Shown: positions 48,282 through 57,822, numbered from the stretch's first letter. The stretch: DNA of 64,000 bases from CAZNGF01 sp964572855 (GCA_964572855.1 CAZNGF010000003.1:1-64000); one strand, 5' to 3'. Made by a program: numbers and translations. Notes: generated by a model not told the origin, from the sequence alone.

Positions 48282-50978
48282 TCAACGCACCTTCTCGATA
48301 TGTCCCAGGTTGTCGATGTCCTTGCTGACGCGGTACTCGTGGTCGGCGCCCTCGACCAGGCTGGTCTCGTGGGAGACGATCACGACCTGGCCTACGCGGC
48401 GGCCCAGGTCCTCGAACAGGCGTTCGAGCTGGTGGACGTGCTGGGTATCGAGATAGACCGTGGGCTCGTCGAAGAACAGGGGCAGCGCCACGCCGCCGGC
48501 CTCGCTTAGCACTTGGTGGATGGCGGCGCGCAGCGCGAGGTTGATCAGGGCGCGCTCGCCGCCGCTCATGATTGAGGGGCTTAGGACTTGACCGTCCTTG
48601 CGGATGACGCGGATGTCGAAGTCCTCGGAGAGCTCGACGCGCTCGTAGGCTGGGCCGAAGTACATCAGGCGGAAGAAGTGGTTGAACACGGCGTTGAGCG
48701 CCTGCAGGTTCTTCTGGCGCTGGTTGAGCTTGACCTCGGCGTAGAGCTGCTGCAGCCGCTCGATTTCGGCCTGGAGTGATTTGAGCCGCTCGATGCGGGT
48801 GGTTTGTTCCTTTTTTTGCGCCTTGAGCTGCGCCAGACGCTGCTGTTCGCGCTTGAGGTCGCCGAGTTGCTGTTGCAAATCGTCGCGCTCGGTTTGGAGT
48901 TCCTGCAAGTGGGTCTTCCAGCCTTCGTGTTGATTCTGGAGTTCGGCGATCTGGCCTTTGAGGCCGTCCAGCTCCAGCGAGCCCAGTTGCTCGTCCAGCT
49001 CGCGCAGGCGCTGCTCCAGCGCGTTGAGCTCCTGCCGGCGGGCGTCGGAGTTGTTCAGGAACTCCTGGTGCATCTGCTTGCGGCCGGAGACGCGCTCGGC
49101 GTAGGCGCCGATCTCGGCTTGCAGTGTTTTGACCTGGTCGACGAAGGCGCGCTGTTGGCTGAGCGCGTCCCGCTTGGCCTTGAGCGAGCTGCCGGCGGCG
49201 TGGGTGGCTTGTTCCTGCTCCTTGAATCCGGCCTCGCGCGCGTCCAGCGATTCGAGTTCGCCGTCGATCTCCTCGAGTTCGGTTCCAAGCGCCTCGGCGC
49301 CGCGGTTTCGCTCGCGGTAGTCGGCCAGCGTGCGGGCAGCAGCCTCGACGGCGCGCAGGCGGCCGGCGAGCCGGTCCAATTCCTCTTGTTCTGAACGGAT
49401 CGCGCGTTCCGTGCGTTTCAACTGTGTGCGCTTGGTCTCCAACCGCTGGCACAGGTGGTCCAGGTGGCCGGAGAGCGTTTCGGCGCTGACCGCTTGTTGG
49501 CACGTCGGGCAGCGCCCTTCCTCGACCAGCGCGTCGGCGCGCTTCCGCTCGGCCTCGGTCTGCTCCAGCTCGGCGGCGAGCGCGGCCTTGCGCTCGCGCA
49601 GGAGGGAAAGCGAGTCGCGCTTGTCGTCGCGGGCCTCGGCCAGCTCGGTCCGGTCGGCGTCGAGGTCGATCCGCTCCGGCGTCTCCCCGTCGCGCGGCCG
49701 GTCCAGGGGAGCGAGTTCCTTCTCCAGCCGTGCTTTGAGCGGCGCGAGCGCCTCGCGGGCTTCCCGCAGCTTGCGCGTCCGGTCGGCCTTGCGGCGTTCC
49801 AACTGCTCGCGGTTGGACGCCAGCGTCCTGAGCTCGGTGCGCCGCTCGGTGAGCTTGTCCCGTTCGGCCGTCAGCGCCTCGTCCAGCTGCTCGATGTGCG
49901 CCTCCAGCGCCTCCAGCAGCGCGCCCGGGTCGGCCTCGGTCAAACCCAGCTCGTTCCAAGCGGGCTCTGATTCCAGCGCGGCCAAGGCGCGCTTGCGTTC
50001 GGCGAGCTCGGCCTCCAGGCCGCGTACCTCCCCGCGCAGCGCGCGCTCCTGTTCGTCGCGCTCCCCCAGCTCGCGCTCCAGTTCCGACACGCGGGCGCGC
50101 CCTTTTTCGAGTTCTTGTGCGCTCTGGTCGAACTGCGCCCGCTGAGCCTGCAGCTCGCGGATGCGGTCTTCGTAGGCGGCGCGCTGTGCCTCGGCCTTGG
50201 CCTGCTTGCCTTCGAGCTCGGCCAGCGCGCGCTTGAGTCCGGCCCCGCGCTGGCCCAGGGATTCGCCGTCGAGCCCCTCCAGCTCGCGCTCGATCGTCTC
50301 CAGGCCGCCCTCGACGCGGCCCGTGCGGCGGTTGAGCGCGCGCAGGACGCCCTCGCGGGCGCGGCGGGCGTAGTCGTCCAGCGTGTCCAGCCGCAGCAGC
50401 CGGTCGATCGTGCTCTGGCGCTCCTCCTTGCGGGCCTTGATGAGCCGGTCCACCTCGCCCTGGCGCACGTAGAGGCAGTTGGCGAAGTCCTCGCTGTCCA
50501 TGTGGATCAGGCCCTGGAGCTGCTCGGTGAGGTCGCGCACGCCGGTCCACTGCGCGTCGTCGTCGCGCTTGAGCCAGCAGTGCTGGCCGTCGGCGCTCAC
50601 CTTCTCGCCGCTGCGCCGCAGCGCCATGTGGGCGCGGTAGCGGTGTGGCCCGAAGGTGAAGTCGAGTTCCACCGAGCCGGCCCGCTCGCCCTCGCGCAGC
50701 ACCTCGCCCAGCTCGCGCCCGGTGACCGAGCGCGCCCCGCTGCCAAAGAGCGCGAAGAAGACCGCTTCCAGCAGCGACGACTTGCCCGAGCCGTTTGAGC
50801 CGGCGAACACCGAGACGCCGCGCTCGAATTCGACCGTTTGGCGCTCGTAACAGAAGATGTTCTCCAGCGCGACGCCGTGGATGAAAAAGCGCGCGCCGGC
50901 CTCCCCGCCGTTGGGCTGCGGCGTTCCCGGCGCTACGGCAGGGTCGTGCAATTCGGAAAACAGGTCGCGCCCGCTCAC
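48282..50978 (-). CDS. sbcC: SbcC/Rad50-type DNA repair ATPase
   Basis: 898 aa from GTG 50978, overlapping the sbcD stop by 3 bp. Walker A GSNGSGKSSLLEAVFFALFG (about residues 57-76), then two long coiled coils. The zinc hook CPTC (in EGRCPTCQQ) lies at about 490, and signature and Walker B are at the C-terminus (SGGERALINLALRAA, VALPLFFDEPT). With SbcD it forms the nuclease complex that opens hairpins and processes double-strand breaks. The length is shorter than E. coli SbcC (1048) and closer to archaeal Rad50. Confidence 0.95.
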   Translation of the reverse strand: MSGRDLFSELHDPAVAPGTPQPNGGEAGARFFIHGVALENIFCYERQTVEFERGVSVFAGSNGSGKSSLLEAVFFALFGSGARSVTGRELGEVLREGERAGSVELDFTFGPHRYRAHMALRRSGEKVSADGQHCWLKRDDDAQWTGVRDLTEQLQGLIHMDSEDFANCLYVRQGEVDRLIKARKEERQSTIDRLLRLDTLDDYARRAREGVLRALNRRTGRVEGGLETIERELEGLDGESLGQRGAGLKRALAELEGKQAKAEAQRAAYEDRIRELQAQRAQFDQSAQELEKGRARVSELERELGERDEQERALRGEVRGLEAELAERKRALAALESEPAWNELGLTEADPGALLEALEAHIEQLDEALTAERDKLTERRTELRTLASNREQLERRKADRTRKLREAREALAPLKARLEKELAPLDRPRDGETPERIDLDADRTELAEARDDKRDSLSLLRERKAALAAELEQTEAERKRADALVEEGRCPTCQQAVSAETLSGHLDHLCQRLETKRTQLKRTERAIRSEQEELDRLAGRLRAVEAAARTLADYRERNRGAEALGTELEEIDGELESLDAREAGFKEQEQATHAAGSSLKAKRDALSQQRAFVDQVKTLQAEIGAYAERVSGRKQMHQEFLNNSDARRQELNALEQRLRELDEQLGSLELDGLKGQIAELQNQHEGWKTHLQELQTERDDLQQQLGDLKREQQRLAQLKAQKKEQTTRIERLKSLQAEIERLQQLYAEVKLNQRQKNLQALNAVFNHFFRLMYFGPAYERVELSEDFDIRVIRKDGQVLSPSIMSGGERALINLALRAAIHQVLSEAGGVALPLFFDEPTVYLDTQHVHQLERLFEDLGRRVGQVVIVSHETSLVEGADHEYRVSKDIDNLGHIEKVR

Positions 50979-52033
50979 AGGCCGCTCCCCTCCAGCAGCT
51001 CGCTCACGCGTTCGTCCACGCGCGAATCGGGCACGCTTCTCTCGCGCACGACCTCGTCGATTCGGCGGGCCAGCTCGGAGAGGTTCTGGCCCTCGACCGC
51101 GGCCGAGACCACGGACTGGAGCTGTTCGGTGCTGGTGAGCTGTTCCAACTGGGCCAGCGGCGCGTCGTCGTCCTCCTCGCGGTCGGCGCGGCGCACGATG
51201 ACGTAGAGCGCGCCGCGGCGCTGGCCCTCGGCCTCCAGCTTGCGCGGGGTCTGCTCCGGGCCCGTGCGCAGCACGACCACGGCGCCTTGCAGTTGGCGCG
51301 CGTGGGCGTCGAGCTCGCGCAGGGGATCGTCGGCCGCCTCCAGGTAGAGGAAGCGGCGCGTGTCCAGCTCGAGCCGCTGGAGCGCGCCCGTGTCGGGAGC
51401 GAGCAGCGTGCAGCCGCGGCGGTTTCGCTCGCCGGCGCTCCAGCGCTCGCTCGAGCCCGAGTAGGTCACCAGCGTCCCGCCCGCGCGCCAGACCGCGTGC
51501 TCGTGGTTGTCGCCCAGCAGGACGACGTCCGCGCCGCAGGCGGCCAGGTCCGCCAGCTTGAGCTCGCCCTGGATGTGGGCCACTTGGTCGAGCATCTGGT
51601 GCATGACCAGCACGCCGCCCCGCACCGCGGGCGGCTTGACCTCGTCGGCGCGGCGGCCGCAGAAGTCGCGGCCCCAGAACGGGAGGCCCTCGATCTCGTA
51701 AGGGTTGTCGTCGCGCAAGTGGACCGCCAGGCCCAGGTGCTCGAACAGGTCGAGCCACTGCAGGCCGCGCTTGCCTTCGTGGTTGCCCACCACGCCCAAG
51801 AACGGGATGCCGGCGTCGCGCAGCCGGCCCAGCTCGCGCACGACGTCGGTGAGGTCTTCCATCAGGGGGGAGCGGTCGTTGAACAGGTCGCCCGCGTGCA
51901 CGACCGCCTCGACCCCGTGTTCGAGCGCGAGGTCGATTAGCTGGCGGAAGGCGGCGGCGAAATCCCGGCGCCGGGCTTCCAGACCGTACTGGCGCGTGCC
52001 CAGATGGGTGTCGGCGACGTGCAGAATCCGCAT
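50975..52033 (-). CDS. sbcD: SbcD/Mre11-type nuclease
   Basis: 352 aa. Metallophosphoesterase motifs: DTHLGTRQYG (Asp and His), HAGDLFND (Asp), VVGNHEGKRG (Asn-His), VLVMHQML, LLGDNHEHAV. These bind two Mn2+ for exonuclease and endonuclease action. The C-terminal ~60 residues include the helical Rad50-binding end. It is the first gene of the sbcDC pair, with AGGAACGGGAGC before the ATG; the short spacing to the divergent side leaves no room for another gene. Confidence 0.95.
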   Translation of the reverse strand: MRILHVADTHLGTRQYGLEARRRDFAAAFRQLIDLALEHGVEAVVHAGDLFNDRSPLMEDLTDVVRELGRLRDAGIPFLGVVGNHEGKRGLQWLDLFEHLGLAVHLRDDNPYEIEGLPFWGRDFCGRRADEVKPPAVRGGVLVMHQMLDQVAHIQGELKLADLAACGADVVLLGDNHEHAVWRAGGTLVTYSGSSERWSAGERNRRGCTLLAPDTGALQRLELDTRRFLYLEAADDPLRELDAHARQLQGAVVVLRTGPEQTPRKLEAEGQRRGALYVIVRRADREEDDDAPLAQLEQLTSTEQLQSVVSAAVEGQNLSELARRIDEVVRERSVPDSRVDERVSELLEGSGL

Positions 52034-52135
52034 GAAACCCGCTCCCGTTCCTCGTTGGGAGTATACGAAAGCGCGCTCAGGGCGGCAAGAAGGGGAGCCG
52101 CGCCCGCCTGCGTCGGCGGGCGCGGCGAGGCAGTC

Positions 52136-52546
52136 TCACTTTGCGGGATATTGGTTGCCGAAGCGGAACACGGGACACGGGTCGGTCTGTGTCCGTGTCA
52201 GCTCGTAGTAGAAGTCGCGCTCGGCGCCCTCGGCGGGCGGCTCGGGCTTGTCGATCTCGGCCAGCGGGGCGAACTTGCCCCGGGCGTCGCCGGGTTCGAG
52301 CCCGTTCATGCCCGGGTAGGCGCAGTACCAGCGCACCTCCAGCACGCCCGTGGCGTGGCGGGTCGCAAAGCCGAATTGCGGGTCGACCCAGCGCATGGTC
52401 TCGGGCAGCCGTTCGTTTGCGTCCAGCACGAGGCTGCTCGGGATGAAGGGGCTGACCGGGTTCAGGATATCGGTGAAGGCCACGGTCCCCAGCCCCAAAG
52501 CCAAGCCCAGGCCCAACGTCAACGCGTGTTTCAAGGTGTACCTCAC
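52136..52546 (-). CDS. Small anchored or secreted protein of unknown function
   Basis: 136 aa from GTG 52546 (GGTGAT upstream, weak). One N-terminal helix, LKHALTLGLGLALGLGTVAF, is followed by a ~110 aa extracytoplasmic part (LPETMRWVDPQFGFATRHATG, VRWYCAYPGMNGLEPGD). The latter holds two Cys that might pair. No family recognised. It ends 102 bp before sbcD's start, on the same strand, but is probably a separate transcript because a GC-rich gap lies between. Confidence 0.6.
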   Translation of the reverse strand: MRYTLKHALTLGLGLALGLGTVAFTDILNPVSPFIPSSLVLDANERLPETMRWVDPQFGFATRHATGVLEVRWYCAYPGMNGLEPGDARGKFAPLAEIDKPEPPAEGAERDFYYELTRTQTDPCPVFRFGNQYPAK

Positions 52547-52835
52547 GTCATCACCCCCGTGTTCCAGAAGCTCTCCCCAGCGTAGCCGGCGCAGCGCGGG
52601 GAAGCAGTGATTCCAGTTACGTGCGGGCGGGCTTTTTCGGTGTTTTGGGCTACGTCTCAACGCGAGCGCCGCTTCCCCGGCGCGGCGGAAGCAGCGCCCC
52701 CGGCGGGGGAACGCACGTCCTTGGCCGCCGCGCCCGCGCCCCTAAAGATGGTTGGAGCGGGGCCGTGTCCCCGCCGTGAAATTGGAGTTGACGCAAACGT
52801 GCTTTTGCGGTTACGATGCACCTTTGTGGGGGGAA

Positions 52836-52883
52836 AACTGTGTGGTCCGAATCACAGTTGCCTCTGAGGAGGACTGCTATACT
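52836..52883 (+). promoter_or_regulatory. Inverted repeat and -10 box of the PKD/dockerin operon
   Basis: AACTGTG (52836-52842), 10 bp, CACAGTT (52853-52859), a perfect 7 bp inverted repeat. TATACT (52878-52883) follows 18 bp later, so the repeat covers the expected -35, where no TTGACA-like box exists; an activator site is likely. In the rest of the 52547-52906 gap I see only a short GC hairpin (52758-52775) and no gene. Confidence 0.5.
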
Positions 52884-52906
52884 GATGCGCGAGAAGGAGG
52901 CAGATC

Positions 52907-55036
52907 ATGACAGCGTTTAGACGTGTATTTCTGTTGGCACTGGTCGCGTTATTCGTCGTGGGGGGAGCGTGGCAGGGGTGGGCACAGCCGTCCGACACCC
53001 ACGATATTTTCTTCCTGATCGAGCAGGGGGACTTCTCGGTTCCGATCACCCCGATCAGCCAGGATGGGTCTGCCTTTGCCTTTTACAACTTCAACAACGA
53101 CCAGTCGAACACCGGGCTCGAGGTGCCGGAGCACAGCCTGATCGTGCTGCACGTGGACCGCACCACGGACAACGTGAGCCTGATCCTGATTCAGAGCTCG
53201 CCGCAGAACCCGGCGGGCGGCTCGGCCAGCTTCTCGTTCGACGGGCTGCCGGCCGGCGCCCAGATCGCGCTGCGCGACGACGAGACCGACACCTACAACT
53301 TCACGCCGCCCACCGCGCAGATGAGCTGGCAGTGGCTGCCGGAGCACAGCGACGGCGTCGTGATTAACAACCTGGGCGATGAGTTCGAGCTCACGATCAC
53401 CCCGAACTTCATCTCGGGGATCAACGCCTGGGACGTCGTCGACGGCGAGACGCGCAGCCCGACGAGCCTGCCCAACCTGTTCGATCCCGTCACGATCCGG
53501 GGCACCCGCAACGCCCCGCCCGAGCCTCGCTTCTCGGTGACCCCGGAGAGCATCAACATCAACGTGGCGGTGACCTTCGACGCCAGCGAGTCGTTCGACT
53601 CCGACGGCACCATCGCCAAGTACGAATGGGATTTCGACGGCGACGGCGTCTTCGACGTCGAGACCACGCGCCCCACGGTGCAGCACACCTTCAGCTCGGG
53701 TGGCACGGCCGAGGTCACGCTGCGCGTCACCGACTCCAGCGGCGGCACGGCCGAGACCACGCGCACGTTCACGATTGCCGAGGAGATCGTCTCGGCGACG
53801 CGCACGATCTCGACGCCGCAGGCGCTGCCGGGGCTTGCCTTCCGCGTGCGGGTCGACCTCACGATGCGCGCCGACGTCAACGGCCTGGGCCTGGACGAAT
53901 CCCTGCCCTCGGGCTGGGAGGTCACCCCGATCGACAACGCCGGGGCCACCTTCAAGCGCGCCGAGAACCAGTGGGTGTTCCCGTCGATCCTGCGCGCCGG
54001 CGAGACGCGCCGCATCGTCTACGACGTCACGGTGCAGCCCGGCGCGGTCAGCAGCGGGCCGCTGCCCGCGCGCCTCGAGATCGCCGGCGACGTCGACAGC
54101 GCCTCGCCCGCGTTCCGCTCGGCCGTCATCGGCGAGCGCGGCGTGGAGATCACGAGTTGCCTGTCGATCCCGGTGGCGCTGGCCCACTTGGACCCGAACA
54201 CCGACGTGGTGGACCTGCGCAACAGTGAAGAGATCAACTTCGACCAACTGCAGCGGGCCGTGACCTTCTGGATCGAGGAGATCGGCGTGCCGCAAACCTG
54301 CGACGCGCTCGTCGACCTCGAGATGCTCAAGACGCTCACGGCGCGCGAGCTCACCAACACGCCGGTGGACCAGCCGCTGCAGCAGCTCGACTTCGCCGAC
54401 GTGATCCAGCCCACGGCCACGCGCACCGTGCTCACGCCGCTGCCCTTCCACCAGCTCTACCTGCCCGCGCCGGAGGGCGACGCCTTCCGCGTGCGACTCG
54501 ACGTGAGCGCGGATCAGGACGTCCAGGGGCTGGCCGTGAGCGAGAACCTGCCGCAGACTTGGCAGCTGCGCCCGGTCAACAACGCCGGCGCCTCGTTCAA
54601 CCCGCGCACCCGGGAGTGGCTCTTCACCGAGCGGGTGCTGGCGGGCGAGACGCGCAGTATCGTCTACGAGGTCGTGGTGGACGAGGACGAGACCAGTGGG
54701 TCGTTTGCGATCAGCGGCTCGGTCTCCAGCGCGCTGCCGAGCTTCCAGGCGGCGGCGCAGCAGGACGGCGCGGTCGAGGTGGTGGAGTGCCTGAGCGTGC
54801 CGGTGGCCATCGCCCACCTGAACACGCGCGAAGAGACCATCGACATCTCGCTCTCGAATCAAATCAGCTTCGACCAAATCCAGGCGGCCATCGCCTTCTG
54901 GCTCGAGGACCAGGAAGTCGTGGGCACGTGCGGCAAGACCATCGACTTCGAGGACATCAAGGCGCTGATCGCGGCCTGGCTCACCGACACGCCGGTCGAC
55001 CAGCCCCTGAGCGAGACGCCGGGGCGGGAGTTCTAG
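52907..55036 (+). CDS. Secreted PKD protein with two beta-sandwich modules and two dockerin-like segments
   Basis: 709 aa, with GAAGGAGG before the ATG. Signal peptide 1-26 (LLALVALFVVGGAWQGWAQ). A PKD domain lies at about 205-292 (SFDSDGTIAKYEWDFDGDG, TLRVTDSSGGTAE). Two copies of a ~95-residue module, about 300-410 and 510-625, each contain GL.L.E.LP..W...P..NAG..F and a W.F...L.AGETR.IVYEV. Two helical segments of dockerin type, about 435-490 and 640-700, have INFDQLQRAVTFWIEE and ISFDQIQAAIAFWLED. They end in the same TPVDQPL. First gene of a three-gene operon of related secreted proteins. Function unknown; likely surface assembly. Confidence 0.88.
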   Translation: MTAFRRVFLLALVALFVVGGAWQGWAQPSDTHDIFFLIEQGDFSVPITPISQDGSAFAFYNFNNDQSNTGLEVPEHSLIVLHVDRTTDNVSLILIQSSPQNPAGGSASFSFDGLPAGAQIALRDDETDTYNFTPPTAQMSWQWLPEHSDGVVINNLGDEFELTITPNFISGINAWDVVDGETRSPTSLPNLFDPVTIRGTRNAPPEPRFSVTPESININVAVTFDASESFDSDGTIAKYEWDFDGDGVFDVETTRPTVQHTFSSGGTAEVTLRVTDSSGGTAETTRTFTIAEEIVSATRTISTPQALPGLAFRVRVDLTMRADVNGLGLDESLPSGWEVTPIDNAGATFKRAENQWVFPSILRAGETRRIVYDVTVQPGAVSSGPLPARLEIAGDVDSASPAFRSAVIGERGVEITSCLSIPVALAHLDPNTDVVDLRNSEEINFDQLQRAVTFWIEEIGVPQTCDALVDLEMLKTLTARELTNTPVDQPLQQLDFADVIQPTATRTVLTPLPFHQLYLPAPEGDAFRVRLDVSADQDVQGLAVSENLPQTWQLRPVNNAGASFNPRTREWLFTERVLAGETRSIVYEVVVDEDETSGSFAISGSVSSALPSFQAAAQQDGAVEVVECLSVPVAIAHLNTREETIDISLSNQISFDQIQAAIAFWLEDQEVVGTCGKTIDFEDIKALIAAWLTDTPVDQPLSETPGREF

Positions 55037-55131
55037 CGCGCCGGCGGGGGGAGGCGACCCGTCACGCAAACGAAAATGCCCGCAACGGGAGCAGCCACAG
55101 CGGCGCCCACGGGCGCCGCAGAAGGAGGAGG

Positions 55132-57018
55132 ATGAGCTTGTCAAGGAGATGGATCTATCCGTTCGCGTTCATCGTGTTTTGTCTGGTGCCCGTGGTGGGG
55201 GCCTGGGCCCAGGCGCAAACGTCGTCCGACCTGCAGCTGCTGCACAACGTGACCCCGAACGAGATCTTCGTGCGGGACGCGGCCGACGACTCGCCCCGCA
55301 CCGCCGAGGTGGACCTGTCGCTGCGCGCCGGCGAGGGCGACGACCTCCCGCTGGACCTCGTGCTCGTGTTCGACCGTTCGGCCACGGCCGACGTCGACTT
55401 CTTGCACGAGGTGGGCGAGGCGTTCCTGAGCACGCTGGGGCGCGACGACCGCGTCGCGCTGGTCTCGTTCGCGGAAAGCGCCTCGGTGGACGTCGAGCTC
55501 ACCAACTCGGCCACGGCGCTGCGCCGCGGACTCGAGGGGCTGCGCAACCAGGGCAAGACCGCCGTGGGCGACGGGCTGTTCGCCGCCACCCAGCACTTGC
55601 TGCAGCGCGGCCGCGACGGGGCGCTCTGGGTCGAGGTGCTGGTCACCGACGGGCGGGCCAACGCCGGGCGCGACCCCGAACTGCAGGCCCAGCGCGCGGC
55701 CGACAACGGCGCGCTCTTGTTCACGGTCGGCACCGGGCGCAACCCCGCTGAGGACCTGCTGCGCACGCTGGCCGAGGTCGCGGGGGGCGCCTTCTTCCGC
55801 AGTTTCAGCTTCGACCTGGTCGACGAGGTGCTGGCGCGCACCGAGTTCACGGTGGCGGCGCGCGACCTTCTGATCGTCGAGACGCTTTCGGCCGGGATCC
55901 TCTACGAGGGCGCCTCGCTCAACCCGCCGGACGCCGTGCGCGCCGACGGACTGCGCGGCACGCGGCTGGAGTGGCGGCTGGATTCGCTTGACGCCGGGGA
56001 GGAGTGGCGCACGCGCTACCGCGTGAGCGCCGAACAGGAGGGGGTGCAGACGTTAAACCAGAGCCCGTCCGAGCTCAGCTTCGAGGACTTCCGCGGCCAG
56101 CGCGTTACCCAGGCGCTCCCGACGCTGCGCTTTTCCGTGCGCGGCCCGCGCCCGGCCAACGCGCGCCCCACGGCCGACTTCGGCTTCTCGCCGGAGGGGC
56201 CCAGCACGCGCGACGAGGTGCAGTTTACCGACCGTTCCAGCGACCCCGACGGCTCGCTCACGGCCTGGGAATGGGACTTCGGCGACGGGGCGACTTCCAG
56301 CGAGCGCAGCCCGACGCACCGCTACGCCCGCGACGGGCGCTACACGGTGTCGCTCACCGTGACCGACGACCGGGACGGCCAGCAAACCGTCACGCGCACG
56401 ATCACGGTCTCGACCAAGCGGCTCAGCGTCGTGCGCACCATCGAGACCTTCCTGCCCACGGACACGACCCTGGCCGGCGAGACCTTCCGGGTCACGCTCG
56501 AGATCAGGGCCAACGAGAGCTTCAACGGCCTGGGCGTGGACGAGAACCTGCCCGAAGGCTGGACCGTCACGACCGTGGACAACGGCGGCGCGCGCTTCAA
56601 GCCGGACGCGCTGCAGTGGGTGTTTTTGGAGAACGTGTTGCCCGAGGAGACGCGCACCATCACCTACGACGTGATCGTGCCCGAGAACGCCCAGCCGGGC
56701 GTCTACAACTTCAACGGCATCGCCACCAGCGCCTCGCCGCAGCTCGAGACCAAGGTCGACGGCGACAGCCAGGTCGAGATCAAGGGCAGCCTCGACGTCG
56801 AGCTGGTGCTCTCGCGCTGGGACACCCAGGCCGACGCGCTCGACCTGCAGCTCTCCGACGAAATCAGCTTCGAGCAGGTCCAGCTGGCGGTGGCCTGGTG
56901 GCTCGACGGCAGCGTCGTGCCGCACAGCGGCGGCAAGGTGATCGACTTCTTCACGGTGCAGCGCGTGATCGCGCGCTGGCTCACGGGCACCCCGGTGGAC
57001 GAGGCACTCGAGACTTAA
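55132..57018 (+). CDS. Secreted VWA and PKD protein with the shared beta-sandwich module and dockerin-like tail
   Basis: 628 aa from ATG 55132 (AAGGAGGAGG directly upstream); the longer frame is not used. Signal peptide 1-28. A von Willebrand A domain lies at about 65-245 with LVLVFDRSATADVDFLHE, a MIDAS-type DxSxT, and LVTDGRANAGRDPEL. PKD at about 346-425 (DPDGSLTAWEWDFGDG). The shared module at about 440-550 reads FNGLGVDENLPEGWTV, NGGARFKP, and LPEETRTITYDV. The dockerin-like tail at about 565-625 (ISFEQVQLAVAWWLDG, VQRVIARWLTGTPVDEAL) ends the protein. VWA domains bind protein partners through metal, which suits an adhesion or scaffold role. Confidence 0.9.
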   Translation: MSLSRRWIYPFAFIVFCLVPVVGAWAQAQTSSDLQLLHNVTPNEIFVRDAADDSPRTAEVDLSLRAGEGDDLPLDLVLVFDRSATADVDFLHEVGEAFLSTLGRDDRVALVSFAESASVDVELTNSATALRRGLEGLRNQGKTAVGDGLFAATQHLLQRGRDGALWVEVLVTDGRANAGRDPELQAQRAADNGALLFTVGTGRNPAEDLLRTLAEVAGGAFFRSFSFDLVDEVLARTEFTVAARDLLIVETLSAGILYEGASLNPPDAVRADGLRGTRLEWRLDSLDAGEEWRTRYRVSAEQEGVQTLNQSPSELSFEDFRGQRVTQALPTLRFSVRGPRPANARPTADFGFSPEGPSTRDEVQFTDRSSDPDGSLTAWEWDFGDGATSSERSPTHRYARDGRYTVSLTVTDDRDGQQTVTRTITVSTKRLSVVRTIETFLPTDTTLAGETFRVTLEIRANESFNGLGVDENLPEGWTVTTVDNGGARFKPDALQWVFLENVLPEETRTITYDVIVPENAQPGVYNFNGIATSASPQLETKVDGDSQVEIKGSLDVELVLSRWDTQADALDLQLSDEISFEQVQLAVAWWLDGSVVPHSGGKVIDFFTVQRVIARWLTGTPVDEALET

Positions 57019-57035
57019 AAGGAGCGTGTCCCCTT

Positions 57036-57761
57036 ATGCGTAGTCGTTGGTTGCTGACGGCGTGGATCCTGATCGGACTGTCGGGCGTGGGCGGCTGGGC
57101 CTCGGAGGCCAACCCGCCGGTGGCCTCTTTTTTGGTTTCCCCCGAGCAGCCCACCACCAACGACGCCGTCACGCTCGACGCCGCCGCCTCCTACGGGCGC
57201 GACGCCGAGCTGACGCGCTACGAGTGGGACTTCGACGGGGACGGCACCTTCGACCGCAGCACGACCCAGTCAAGCGTGCGGCACTTCTTCGCCGAGCCGG
57301 GCAGCTACCGCGTCACGCTGCGGGTGTTCGACCGCGCCGACGGGCGGGCCACCTTCTTCCGCGACCTCGAGGTGTTGTCCTCGCCCGTGGTGGCGCGCCG
57401 CACGTTCGAGACCGCGCTCAACGACAACCGCGTGCTGGCCGGCGGCGCCGTCACCGTGACCGTCACGGTCCGCGTCGACGAGGAATTGAGCGGGATGGGC
57501 TTGGCCGAAGCGCTGCCCGCGGGCTGGCGCGCCCGCCCGATCGACGACGACGGCGCGCTGTTCAAGCGCGAGGGCGAGCGGCTACAGTGGCTCTGGTCCG
57601 AGGTGCTTGCCCCGGGGCGCACGCTCACCGTGCGCTACAGTCTGACCGTGAGCGACACGGCCCCGCGCGGCACCTACGCCCTCGACGGCCGCCTCACCAG
57701 CTTCGGCCAGCACCGCTTCGACCTGCCGGTCCACAGCCGCGACCTGCTGGAAGTCCTGTAG
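57036..57761 (+). CDS. Secreted PKD protein with the shared beta-sandwich module
   Basis: 241 aa from ATG 57036 (AAAAGGAG upstream). Signal peptide 1-23. PKD domain at about 26-110 (ELTRYEWDFDGDGTFDRS, GSYRVTLRVFD). The shared module at about 115-240 has LSGMGLAEALPAGWRA, DGALFKREG and LAPGRTLTVRYSLTVSD. It is the third and shortest protein of the operon and lacks a dockerin-like tail, ending shortly after the module. If the tails attach the other two to the surface, this one must be held differently or be free. Confidence 0.85.
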   Translation: MRSRWLLTAWILIGLSGVGGWASEANPPVASFLVSPEQPTTNDAVTLDAAASYGRDAELTRYEWDFDGDGTFDRSTTQSSVRHFFAEPGSYRVTLRVFDRADGRATFFRDLEVLSSPVVARRTFETALNDNRVLAGGAVTVTVTVRVDEELSGMGLAEALPAGWRARPIDDDGALFKREGERLQWLWSEVLAPGRTLTVRYSLTVSDTAPRGTYALDGRLTSFGQHRFDLPVHSRDLLEVL

Positions 57762-57802
57762 CACCCTTCGGGCCGCAGCCCCCGCGCAAACGCCCTTGAA
57801 CA

Positions 57803-57822
57803 CGGGGCCCGGCCGGGCCCCG
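57803..57822 (+). terminator. Terminator of the PKD/dockerin operon
   Basis: A 10 bp palindromic stem CGGGGCCCGG/CCGGGCCCCG with no loop bases beyond the turn, followed by CTTTCCTT. It lies 41 bp after the last stop. Confidence 0.6.

Noticed and set aside
47452..50550. Apparent 1032-aa protein fused upstream of the VanX-type domain
   Set aside because: The upstream part is a second frame of sbcC. The real dipeptidase starts at GTG 48156 behind AGGAGG.
52758..52775. GCGGGG/CCCCGC hairpin as terminator or REP unit
   Set aside because: No T tract and no GTAG foot. The 6 bp stem is expected by chance at this base composition.
52949..55144. 731-aa minus-strand open frame
   Set aside because: Antisense to the PKD/dockerin gene, with low-complexity His, Arg, Asp and Gln composition and no domain.
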